Shown here: positions 1 to 11,000 of the stretch, piece after piece
Numbering within the stretch: the first letter of the stretch is position 1
Layout: every line of letters begins with the position of its first letter
NCBI RefSeq assembly: GCF_033439725.1
Contig: NW_026944388.1
Span: forward strand, 1,240,001-1,304,000
From: Neurospora tetraspora
Taxonomy: Eukaryota; Ascomycota; Sordariomycetes; Sordariales; Sordariaceae
Direction of reading: 5' to 3'
Length of the DNA stretch: 64,000 bases
Notes under the pieces: generated by a model
The model's input: the letters and a program-made list of their open reading frames with translations, nothing else
Told to the model about the DNA's origin: nothing
Databases searched by the model: none
Translations under genes and position numbers: made by a program

Positions 1-2894
1 CCTAATAAATCTAGACGGGGCCCAGTCTCGTCGACAGCTGGAGACCCTGCGCACCTGCAATTACCTCTTGACCTACAGCTAGCCGCAACTGCCAGTCCAC
101 CACAATTTAACCAGCAGCAATCGACTAGCCCATTTAATCATAACCTCGTCAACCACCCACAGCTTTCGAGCTCGACTACTACTGCAGCAACACCGCCAAG
201 ACAAGCCCACAAGCGATTACGAGACTCTCCTGCCATTCGAGCCTCGACGTTCCAGCCCTTTTCGCCAACAGCACAGCACTCGTCTATTGGCTCAAAGCGC
301 CCAGCCTCTTCCGTCTGCGATAGTCAAAGTGCCGCCAGGGGCCCGTATGCGTCGAGATACCGGTCTGCATCTATCGTAACACCCGTTGGGAAACGTCGCC
401 AAACGACCTCGATCGGACTTTCACCTTCCATCGATACTGCGCAGGGCCCACGTGAACCGGTACCGCCCGCGACCACCAAGTCGAGGAAGATTAATGAGAA
501 GAGGAGATCCCGCCCGCCAGCCTCTTCCAAACCCGCCATTGTCCTAAGTGCCTCCGGTCCCGGCTCCGGAGGGCAAGCAAATACCTCCCCGACCCGAACA
601 TTACGCTCGTCGACATCTCGCGACGACCTGTTGTTCGACGACTACGATCCCGGGCGCACCGCGGGCGATACAAACGAGGGGGACATGTCGAACTCAACCC
701 AGAGAGAACGCGCATTGAGGGCCCTGGAGGGCAGACGGGATGACGATATGTCGCGGATGACACCACCAGATTCGGCTGCTGCCGCTTCCGACAATGAAAA
801 TACGGCCGAAATCTTTATGAATATTGCCCGCGAGGATCCAGCACCGCGGCCGGCGCAAAGCCGGACTGAGGATCAGAGCGCAATTGTAAGTCGGTTTATC
901 TGGGGTGTTTGCTATTCGCCTACGGAATTTGCGCGGTAGCTTATTGGCTAACTGGCGGACAGTCACGCATAAATCGAACCTCCTCCCATCGCCGGCCACT
1001 ATCTACAGCGATACCATCTTATCAGACGTCATCACCGCCCCAGGTGTCTTCTCGGCGACTTTCCGATTCCCGCGACACAACCTCGTCCAAAAGCCGGCTG
1101 CGTTCCGACTCACAAACAGCCCGCGAACCTTTCCGAGGCATCACGAGAGATCGTCTCATTACCAACCTACCGCAGGAGGATCTTGGTCGCTCCCAGTCTG
1201 TTCGAACCTCTCTGAGACAAGCCCCGCCAACCCCCCGGCAGATAGCGTTCCAGGATGCTTATGAGGCGGGCGCCGGACTTTCACGAAGATCGTCAATGGC
1301 AGAGATCTCGTCCGTTGGGAGGAATTCACAATATCGGAATTCGAACCTTGCCCTTGGCGGCCGGATTTACAACTCGTCGCCATTAGTTCCCCGGGCTCCT
1401 GAGCCGCAAAGACCAGAACCACCTCAGAACGTGGAGACAAATCAAGGCGCCGAAGGGACGGATTCATCAACATCGACGGCGGACCCCTCTACTGTCTGGG
1501 ATGAGCTGGACGACCTAAAGTCTCGCATTCATAGGTTGGAGTTGACGGGGAAGAAGCCACCGTCAGGAGCAGGAAATTCCAGGAGTTCAGAGGAGCGTCC
1601 GCCTACAGCGACGACCAATGCTACAACCATGTCCGCGTCGCCGAAGCGTGGATCGGGAGGAACTACTGTTAACCACGGAGAGACGGCTAGTAATGCGTCA
1701 TCACGAGAAACACAGCCCATTCTTCTATCAGCCCTGTTAAAGACAAAAGGCCTGATCAGTGCTGAAGTCTTCAATGCTATTGAGTCGGCAGCAAATGACG
1801 CCTTGGCTTTGACTTCCATGATTGGTGCTGCCGGACAGCCGGGACCGATATCGAGCGGCGCGAGTGTTGTTGGGGGCTATGGTAGTGGTGTCACGGATCG
1901 GCAGCTCCGAAGGAAAGCGGATAGTATCTGCAGGAGCTTGACTGAGTTATGCATCGCATTGACGGATGAAGCTAACCAGACCAAGCCAGCTCAGCCCGCG
2001 GCTCCCAACCGCGAGACTGAAAAGGTCATAACACCAACAACAGCGGCCAAGTTCACAGGCATCACGGGCCAGCGACGATCGAGCATTATTGTAGAGACAG
2101 CATTGCCACAACCGAGCGTTACTAGTCCTAGGGCTCCAACGACAATGGAACAGCGAAGGATATCACTCTTGGCTGCGAGTGCTCTACCGAGTCCCAGGAA
2201 TTCAGCCGTGCCAGCTACCCCCGTTGACTTTGGTACCCCCGGGCGAAAATCGTCCCTGCTGTTGGCTCGGAACCGCCGGGTTGCGGTAGAGGAACCGGAG
2301 GAGCAAGTCAATGGCAGAAGGTCGTCGTTGCTTTTGAGGAGCCGGAGAGTAGGACCAGAGGAACAAGAAGAGATGCCTGCGGAGGGCCGCAAGACATCGT
2401 TGCTGCTCCGTTCCCGGAAAGTCTTTAACGAGGAGGACGAGGACCGGTATCGCACCCCATCCAGGGCCATAACAGAGGTCAATGGATTGCGAGGTACTCC
2501 GCGTGAATTCACCGGTCAAACTTCGTCTCCTCCTGACAATACTCCGCTTGGCTCTTCAGCTTTGCCCCGCAGGCGATTGGTCCCTACCTCGATAAGTTCC
2601 AGGCTGAGTGCCCCTACTGCTCCTGTAATTCAGCCTTCGGCCAGCCGTCGATACCTCGACAGGACAGCAGGTGGAGAGCGGGAGACCGTCGTTGCCAGCA
2701 GCTACGCGGAAAGGCTTGCGGAGGAGAGGGCGCAGCGCCAGCTGTCGCTGGGTCAGACGGCGATGCTCAATCGGACTGGTAGTATCAGCCGACGGACGCG
2801 TGACTCGGGGATACCCAGCATTTCCACGTCGAACTTGCAACAGCAGCAACATCAACAACAAGCCAGCGCGCAACAAGTTGGCGGATACAGATGA
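1..2894 (+). CDS. Disordered Ser/Arg-rich protein, 5' part outside window
   Basis: Frame 1 is open from the first base, so the start lies upstream of the window. Exons are 1..885 and 963..2894; the 77-nt intron has GTAAGT, a GCTAAC branch site and CAG, and the join is in phase 0. About 938 residues are visible. Nearly all is low complexity, rich in Ser, Arg, Pro and Thr, with a Gln-rich C terminus. Two ordered patches stand out: WDELDDLKSRIHRLELTG (about 1492-1550), which looks like a short amphipathic helix, and a helical stretch around 1720-1950. Between 2067 and 2420 there are five basic-Ser/Thr-hydrophobic motifs (RRSSII, RRISLL, RKSSLLL, RRSSLLL, RKTSLLL); the last three are exact 24-residue-spaced repeats. 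From memory, similar fungal proteins carry uninformative names, and I do not recognise a function. A cytoskeletal or nuclear scaffold phosphorylated by a basic-directed kinase is only a guess. Confidence 0.8.
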
Positions 2895-4564
2895 GGAGTA
2901 GTTGAGGAGTTGAGGAGCTAGGAGGAGAGGAGGTAATGGTGGCGGTGGCGGTTGGTAGGAGAGTAAAAAATTGCGGGAAAATCATGCCCCCTTATGACGT
3001 TCAGACCATGCTGTTCATGAATGTAACAACAACACTTTCGACATATACCATTTGGGCGTTGGGCGTTGTCTTTATACCTTTTTCGTTTTCTTTTTCTCCG
3101 TCTTTCGTGTCTGTTTAATCGACAGATACGAAGCGGAAAGTCGGGAGGAACCCACATCCTACACAAACTTTTCTTTCAATATTTTATCTTCAGAGGGCTG
3201 GGGCTAGAGAGAGCCTTCAGTGTTTACGACGACGCACCAAGAGGCGCAACAAACCACATCTTTCTGTAACGAATCTCTTTTGTCAACCATCCGTGTTAGC
3301 CGGTGAAAAGGGGGAGAAAAGGGACCGGACGGACAGCATACAGCATAGCGCGTTGTGCAATGCATGCATCTACATATGGTACCTCATTAAGCTGTTACAT
3401 TGAACATTTACACATGTATACACATGTATACACGGACGGTACGGGGCGACGGTGACACGGTGAGGGTAGGATGGTTAGAGCTAAACGCTGTGGTTTGTCG
3501 CGAGGATGCGATAAGTTGTATCACTAGGCGAGGAATGTGGTGGGATGGTTAGATATCTTGGAATTTTGATCCATTATCTTCATCTTTGTACTGTGTTCGG
3601 GTCATTAGTATGGGCGTCAGTCAGCGTGCATCATCGGTGTAAACATAATCATGGAGCAGCAAAGCGAAAACTGGATGTATTACAACCACAAGAAAAGCGT
3701 ACCATAGTCCCCAAGGTCTCCCACTTCGGTGAGCTTGGCAAGGCGTAAGTTGAACTCGGCAGTGACTCATGTCGGCGTGATAATTTTCGCAGTTTCGGGT
3801 CAACAAGCCCATGAATCATCAAAGTGGTTGATTTTGTTCACCTGAATGAAACCTTGTATCTGGGGCGAATTGTAACGGTCTGTATGATTTCATGATGCGG
3901 CGAGTGCGGGTCTTTACGCAAAAACTGCGTTTATTACGGTAACAAAATCTGTCGGCTGACTATTGACAAGTCAGGTTTCCATCATCGTGTCACAATTATT
4001 TTGTACAGGCACCCCGTCCATCTCGTCTCACCATTCGAGTTATTCATCCCCATCCCCTTGGTCAAAACCAACCACGACGAGGCGAGATTCATTCTTCAAT
4101 CCAATCTGAATGAGAAGGTGCGTTTGTCCTCTCTGACTGCTGCTGCTGCCTGCCTACCCTGGACTGAATCAAAAACTTCTTCACCCACCCAAGTGACCCA
4201 GTCTGCTAACAATAAAATTTCATCATCGCATCAGCATCAGCAACAGCAACATCAACCCTTTGTGGACAGTTGGGACTACTGTTGGAAAACTTCGATTCAC
4301 TCCTCCAACTTTGCATCTTTCGAGGCTCATCGTCGCCAGACAAGAAGAAGCACGCACATTCACCTGCAGCAGGTAAGCAAGCAAGCTCCCCATACACAGT
4401 ATAAAGGGATCCTCCTGTCTTGCAGGCATCGTGAAAAAAGAAGAGAATTCGGCTAACCAACCCGCCTCAGCACCACAACAACCACAAACACAAACACAAC
4501 CCCCGCCAAAACCAAAACCAAACTCCATCACCACCGCCATCATCCCCGCCATTACCACCTCAAA
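2895..4564. other. Intergenic: 3' region of first gene and tpt1 promoter
   Basis: No convincing gene. It holds a short direct repeat of ACACATGTAT near 3410-3433, a Gcn4/CPC-1-type TGACTCA at 3763-3769, and a CT/CA-rich leader before tpt1. A possible 5'-UTR intron of tpt1 runs 4373..4425 (GTAAGC..TGCAG, 53 nt). A TATAAA-like string lies at 4400, inside that intron, so it is probably not a core promoter. Confidence 0.5.
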
Positions 4565-5692
4565 ATGGCGTCTCCCAACCAAGCCCAAGCAACCCACTAC
4601 CAAGACCTCGCCGACTCCAACCGCGGCGGTGGTCGCGGCGGTGGTCACCGCGCTCCCAAATCCGGCCGTGGCGGTCATGGCGGTCATCGCAAGGGTGGTC
4701 GCGACGTCGACCTCTCGCGCGCTCTCTCCCGCCTCCTGCGCCACCAAGCTTCTTCAGCAGGCATCACCCTCGACGCCGAAGGGTACGCGCCCCTGGACAA
4801 GGTTCTAGCGTGGGGACCGATCCGCTCGCTGAAGCCCACCTTTCAGGAGATTTTGAAGGCGGTCAGGGAGAGTGATAAGCAAAGGTTTGCTATCAAGTTG
4901 GCACCTGGAAAAGAGGAAAACGCGCTTGGGGTGGGAGAGGAAAGTGAGGACCCGAAGGATTGGCTGATTAGAGCTAATCAGGGGCATTCGATCAAATTGG
5001 AGAGTGAAGGGTTGTTGAGGAGGTTGGTGTTGGCTGGTCAGGAGGGTAAGGGGGGACAGCAGCAGCAGCAGCAGCAGGAGGGAGAAACGGAGGGAGGAAC
5101 CGTTCCGGTCCCAGAAACGGTAATCCACGGTACTTACTTCGCCTTCTGGGACAAGATCGTCCAGAGCGGCGGACTCAAAGCCATGGGAAGGAACCACGTG
5201 CATTTCTCCACTGGATTGCCGGAGGATACGGAAAGGGGTGTCATTAGTGGGATGAGGAGCGATGCGGAGGTGTTAGTTTTTGTGGATGTCGAGAGGAGTA
5301 TCAGGGACGCAGAGGAGCAAGGCGGGGACGGAGAAAAAGGGATTAAGTGGTGGATGAGCGATAATGGGGTGGTGTTGACGGAGGGCGACAAGGACGGGTT
5401 GGTCCCGCTCAAGTATTTCAAGGAGGTTAGGGGGAGGAGACAGGGCGTGGGACTGTTGTGGAAAGATGGACAGAAGGTGGCGGATTTGCCGGAGGGGTTG
5501 GAGATTAGGATGCCGATGGGTAAGGGGAGGGCTAGTGTTGGTGGTGGTGGTGGTAAGGGCGGTAGAGGTGGAGGACGTGGTGGACATGGACGCGGTGGTG
5601 GTGGAAGGGGAGGTGCCGGGAAAGGAGGAAGGGGGAGAGAGGAAAAGGAAAAGGGTGAGGAGGTGAAGCATCTGGAGGTGGATTCACAATAG
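4565..5692 (+). CDS. tpt1: tRNA 2'-phosphotransferase (Tpt1/KptA family)
   Basis: Single exon, 375 residues. In known relatives the enzyme removes the 2'-phosphate left at the splice junction by fungal tRNA ligase, transferring it to NAD+ to give ADP-ribose 1'',2''-cyclic phosphate. The family core starts near residue 47 with DLSRALSRLLRH, followed by RANQGHS (about residue 140), then HGTYFAFW and HFSTGLPED in the ADP-ribose-binding lobe, and a conserved GMRSDAEVLVFVD. These carry the Arg-His-Arg-Arg residues typical of the active site. Odd points: the protein is longer than yeast Tpt1 (about 230 residues) because of a GRGGG-rich N terminus, a Gln run near residue 165 and a Gly/Arg (RGG-type) tail of about 45 residues. 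The start at 4565 is the first ATG in frame after the CA-rich leader. The gene converges with the Myb-like gene at 6456. Confidence 0.95.
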   Translation: MASPNQAQATHYQDLADSNRGGGRGGGHRAPKSGRGGHGGHRKGGRDVDLSRALSRLLRHQASSAGITLDAEGYAPLDKVLAWGPIRSLKPTFQEILKAVRESDKQRFAIKLAPGKEENALGVGEESEDPKDWLIRANQGHSIKLESEGLLRRLVLAGQEGKGGQQQQQQQEGETEGGTVPVPETVIHGTYFAFWDKIVQSGGLKAMGRNHVHFSTGLPEDTERGVISGMRSDAEVLVFVDVERSIRDAEEQGGDGEKGIKWWMSDNGVVLTEGDKDGLVPLKYFKEVRGRRQGVGLLWKDGQKVADLPEGLEIRMPMGKGRASVGGGGGKGGRGGGRGGHGRGGGGRGGAGKGGRGREEKEKGEEVKHLEVDSQ

Positions 5693-6455
5693 ATGGATGG
5701 GTCGATAGACTACCCCTATCTACCATGCGGTAGATGGGACAGAGAGAAGGAGTCACGAATCAAGATGAGCAACGAAAGGTTCAAATCGGGATACCAGACC
5801 TGTTTCTTGTTCTTTGAAGTTGCTGTAAATTTCAAAAGCAGTGTAGGCACCCAATGCCGCAAAAATGATCCAAACGTAGCCATGTTTCCCAACCAATGGC
5901 TACCGTAAGGACTATGCGTTCAAGACACTTGTTGTTGTTGATAATAGTACATGGACATGGAATGACAAGGAAAGATGGTTACAAAAGGACTCAATTAACC
6001 CGTGTTCATTAACCCCCACCGTTCCATTCATCACCCAATTACCAGTACCAACCATACCCTACCGAAAGAAAACATATGCAACCACTTTTTCCCTTCCACG
6101 TCCCATACCAGTCCCATACCAGTCCCCGAGCACGATCAACTCAAGAATCCCATGACTGCCATTATTTCGCCTTTGAACACCTAACTGCCAACCAAAAATG
6201 CAAAAGAGACTGCCTCCCTCTAGTAAGGGTATCATGGTTGGCAGGTGTTGCCCCGTATCCCCGTATGTTTGTAGATGATACACATGCAAAGAAATACGAG
6301 AAATTGTACAGAAACCCCGAAAGATGAAAATATAAAAGAGAAAGAGGAAGAATATGTATGCGGTTTCAGGATGTACTAGAAGTTGAGGTAAACTCGTGGG
6401 AGTCTTGATGTATATGCGTAGGAACAACGAGATTTGATGTCTTTATCGGAACTGC
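5693..6455. other. Convergent 3' intergenic region
   Basis: Holds the 3' UTRs of tpt1 (+) and the Myb-like gene (-). I see no gene. A tandem CCCATACCAGT-like duplication is at 6101-6124. Confidence 0.5.
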
Positions 6456-8030
6456 TCAGCCTTGAACGTAAGAGTCTGTTTGTTGTTGTTCCTGTTGTTG
6501 CTGCTGCTGCTGCTGTTGCTGTTGCTGCAACTGCTGACTCCTCTTCCACGCCTCTCTCTGGTAATACCTTCTTGCAGCTGTTTGTTACCATTGTTAGCCT
6601 CTTTTCCTCACCAAACCTTCATATCACAGAAAAAGAAGAGAAAAAAACTCACCCAACTCCCTAGCCTTAACCCTATGCTCCTCCAACACCCACTCATTCT
6701 CGCTCTTCACCAGCTCCTCCGGACACCTCCACATGAGTCCAATCGGGTGCCCCAACACTTTGGCCGCCTGCCTAACCTGGACATGGATGGTCTGGAACCG
6801 AACCCCCTCGTATTCATCCCACGTCAACGGCAACAGTTTTCCTGGGTTCTCCGGGTCGTACCGGGGGCGCTCGTCAAAGATCAGCGAGAACTTGTCCGAC
6901 TCCTCCGTCCGCGGCAGCTTGGCGTTCAAACGGTAGTAATTGCAGTTTAATCCACCAGCGGTCCGGTAGAGACCGGGAAAGCGCTCGTTGTACCGCTTCT
7001 CGATCTCGGCCCAGGGAAGCTCGAGGTCGTCTTTGTGGTAGATAATGAACAGGTTTTGTTCGGGGGTGTGTTGAATGTTTTGCTTTTTGCCTTTGCTGTT
7101 GCTGCTGCTAGAAGACGTGGCGAGCTTTTCGTCCTCGTCAGGGTGGTCGGATGTTTCGTCGTCTGTGGTAGGGCCAGGCGAGCATGACGAAGAAGAAGAA
7201 GAAGAGGAGGTAGATGAGCAGGTGGATGATTTGCGGTCGCTGCTGCCCCGGTGCAGAACAACGGCGCTTTCGTAGGGAGACCGTCTGCTCGTCGTGCGAT
7301 GACTCTTGCTTGGACGGACTTGAAGTTTGTTGGTGTAGGCGGAGAAACGGGAGGAGACACCACTTTCAAAGGTAGTCGATGCTTGTCTCTTCTTCTGGGG
7401 ACTGGTGATCGACAGCGAAGCAGCAGATAAACTCTTGTAGCACACGTCTGGGACGGAGTAAGACCGTGGCAGGGAAGAGGGTTGGCGCTGGGCTTGGCTT
7501 GAAAATGATGACGATGAGATGCTGCAGGTTGGTGATGGCAGTGGGGTGAACATGCCTTGCTGGAAAGGTGCGAAGCGTGGTGAGGGATGACCAGGAGATG
7601 TCTGGGCTCGGTGCTGGCTGAGCTGATGCTCAAAGGGTGAGGGTACAGCATTCAAGATGTGGGAAATGGGAGGGAGGGAGAGTTGTTGCTGCTGGGGTCC
7701 GAGCAGACTGCGCATGCTGGACCCTGGGCGAGTATCCAAGTTGGTGATGCTTGCCTTTCTCTTCAAGTCCGAGCCAGTAGAAGACACTGATGAAGTGATT
7801 GAAAGACCGGAGAGGGCTCCGGAGAAGTAGTCCGAGTCGACCGAGGGTCTTCTGCTCCATGATACTGATCGAAAGCTGCAGCTTGGGCTCAACTGAACTG
7901 AATTGGGTGTCGATGGTGGTGATGGGAAGGTCAGTTCGTTGATTCGGATGTTTGGGAGCTTGAGAGAAGCGAGTGTCCTCGACTCGAACTCTTCCCGAGA
8001 AGACAAGCGCTGTGAAGTGGTGGAAGACAT
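6456..8030 (-). CDS. Myb/HTH-like domain nuclear protein
   Basis: Exons complement(6456..6577, 6653..8030); the 75-nt intron has GTGAGT, GCTAAC and CAG, joined in phase 1, giving 499 residues. Without this intron the frame ends early, and splicing adds a tail ending in a run of Gln and SYVQG. Residues 1-300 are Ser-rich and disordered, with many SP/TP sites. A short helix-turn-helix-like domain follows (TPEQNLFIIYHKDDLELPW, then EIEKRYNERFPG and a GLNCNYYRLN motif). This pattern is common in fungal Myb/SANT-like proteins that bind DNA or chromatin. The C-terminal part has a Trp/Arg-rich conserved look (LTWDEYEGVRF, GHPIGLMWRCPEEL). No catalytic domain is visible. I infer a nuclear regulator; the target is unknown. 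Confidence 0.75.
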
Positions 8031-11000
8031 GATGATGACTTTATGTAGTAGTGAAGTCGTTCTTTGAGGTTGTGATGATGACTGAAGTAAACCGATGCTG
8101 TGAAACTATCGTGGTTTTGAGGAGGTGGGATTCGAAGAGGTTTATGTAAAGACTTTCTCGACTTTGAGGGTTTGAAGCGAGGCAAACGATAGACAAGAAC
8201 AGACAATGTGATGATACAAAGCAAGTATGCAAATGATGGTTGTGGACAATCCGAGACCCTGGATGGAGATCATCAAGGGACCTTTAACCCCTATATACAT
8301 AACGAATGGGGTCTGGGGAGAGAAGAGGAGGAGGAGGGGGGGTAGGTATGACATCTGCAACCTGGTCGCCTCCATCGTCTCGAAGACAGGCATCCCGTAG
8401 GTGTGGCAGATAGAGATCTTCCCCCATTGCATTTGGCAGCATGCGAGTTTCATGATAGCATAGACATGTCAGGCAGCCCAAAAGACAGACTAGCCTATCC
8501 GTAATCAATCGGTATGCATTGTTCTCCCAGGGCAGTTAGCCAGAAACTGAATGAGCAACAGGTACAGTGAGCTGGTGAGGTTAGCAGTGTAGGTAGGGTA
8601 GACAAGTGGGGATCACTAGTACCCAGACCCTAAATGAGTATACTACCTTGTCTAGTTTCTTTCCTAACATGTGTGTCTGTTGTTGTCACCCATCAGTGGT
8701 AAGCCAGTCTGATTGATCCCTCTCCTCATTGCCTTGTCAGGCCCCGTTCTGCCCTACCAGTTATGCCTTCCCTAAACGGAAACCATGTCGTCGACGTGGG
8801 GCCCCATATTCGCCAAGCGGCCGTTGGCCGATGGGCATGTCAACTTTTGGACAACGACAAGCACTTTCCAGTTAGATGAGTAGTAGAGGTATGTGGCAGT
8901 AAGGGATGTTGGTGTCGTTCGTAAGTCGTAACTGTGGTGGCCCCGGCCGGGTATTGCAACCAGGACGTAGGAAGGCCAAGTCCTGTCATGAGCGGTATAA
9001 TGTCTGAGACAAGCAGGCGGCGAATTAGTCTCAATCAGCCGCCGGGGCACTTCCAACGTTCGTCCGGGGGCCCGAGAGCCATGCCTTTTTGTTGACTCAG
9101 GCTCGTCTGGCTCAAGGGGTATCACTCGGTTGCGGGGCAGGGACGAACTGGTTTTGCTTCTTCCAGGCGTACTATGAAGTCTCCAACAAGCTTCATCCAT
9201 GAATGTTGGCATCTGTCTGTTGCCAAAAACCTGGAATTTGAAGTCATCATGCTTACTGAAATAGCAGAAGATGAGGGATATTGTGATGTAGCAGTCATTG
9301 ATGTTGATCTCGGCTCGGCATTGGGGGCCAGGTAAAAGAAGGGGTCCTTCTACCCAAGGCACCAAAGGCCTGGAACTTACCGTTGTAGACGACTCTAGTG
9401 TCAAGCAGTACTGTACCGCATTCTGGAAGAGGCAGTCACATCGGGGCGCAATAATGCTTGGGCCGGGTCTTGCCTTTTTGTTGGTGGAGGAAATGGTCCG
9501 GGATCGACTGTGTGGCAGTGTAGCATCTCGCTTTCGACATCCGAACGCCGGTCTACTTGTTGGAAGTACCTCATGTAGGTAGGGAACCCTAAAACCCTTT
9601 TGTTTACTTGGCCAATTGGGATCATTGGGTGTGGTTGAAGAAGGCAGGTCTGTCCACTTGCGGTTAGCGACGTTTGTCGATTGGTTTTGAGCAACAGGTG
9701 TGAGTATTCGGGTTTTAGAAAAAGCGAAAGAGATACCTATGGCAGAGCCTTACACTGTGCGTATTGGACTTGCCTGACTTCTCACATACTGCGTAGCCAT
9801 CAATGGCCTTGGATGGCATATCTGGAACCATACTACTTTCAGTTTCAGGTGCATTTTCATCCTCTCCCCATCCATGGTGGTGTGGAGGAAATTGCCCATA
9901 CTGTACTCGTCGCTCAGAGAAGCTTAACCCCGTCAACTCCCCCCTCATTTTGCGGTTCTTAAAACAAGGACCGGGGATAGTCACCAACGTCGGCGATTGG
10001 TGTGTTCGAACAGTTCAGCTTTAACTAAAGATTCAGGTCGGTGCAGGAGTTGACTCCTCATGCCCTCGAGGACTGCGTGGTGTCTGAATGGTCTTTCCAG
10101 CCGCTGAGAAGATGTGTTGTCTGCCAGTGTCACAGGCACATTCGCTTGCAGGTCTGCAGCTCGCGGGTTCTTCCGCGATTCTTTTCTCGCAAGGAAGTAC
10201 CGCTTTCAGCGAGCCAGCTATCTGGTATACATACCCGTGGCGGTTGCTTCGTGGTTGTTAGTGTTTCGTGTTGGTTGTGGCGGTGTTGATAGACAAGTAA
10301 ATGTAACCTGATGAACCTCGGCTCTTGTTGCTGTTCCAGCCCAGAGAGGGCAGCGTTCCCCTCAACATAAGCCACAGTCGTACCCAGGGGAACGGAAAGA
10401 GATGGACGCCAGGACGCCGCCTCTAAGCTTTTGCTGGGACCCAACCCAGAGTTGTAGTAGGTCGACATCCCGGGACCTTTGTGATATCGGATCTGATATC
10501 GGTAGATCCGGTAACCTTTCCCGGATATTGAAGTGACTGATGCTTTCCCCATTTCGAGTGGTGTTATCAAAAAAAAAAAAAGCGGTGCCCTATGCCTCCC
10601 TCCGTGTACACGTAGAGGTATGTATGTGCCTTGCCCGCCTGTAAGAATCCCATCTTGTCCAGACCGTGGATCTCGATCGACATTTTCCATGGTTGCATGT
10701 TATTTGATGCTAGGGATCCGCCTTCTCACTTGCCGTTGCCAAGGGTGGCAGTGATGTGGATGGAATAAATACGTAGTGTACAATACCATTCGTTCGGGGT
10801 AGCATCGTCCTTACCACAGCCCGGGAAACGGGAGCGGGAACGTGGGCGGTTAGGCGGTAGACGGGAATGATGAGGCCTGACACAACGGGACGATAGACAC
10901 CACGATACCTTGAGGTTGGTGGTAGTGTCCACTACTTTTGGTGTGCCCGAACAACGTGCTTGACATCAGTAGTATGAGGTTTTCTTGCTCTTCGGTGTTA

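Noticed and set aside
5776-5795. GGTTCAAATCGGGATACC resembling a tRNA B box
   Set aside because: No matching A box, no acceptor or anticodon stem, and no T run downstream.
10569-10580. 12-base A run as a retroposon tail
   Set aside because: No target duplication and no element-like sequence before it.
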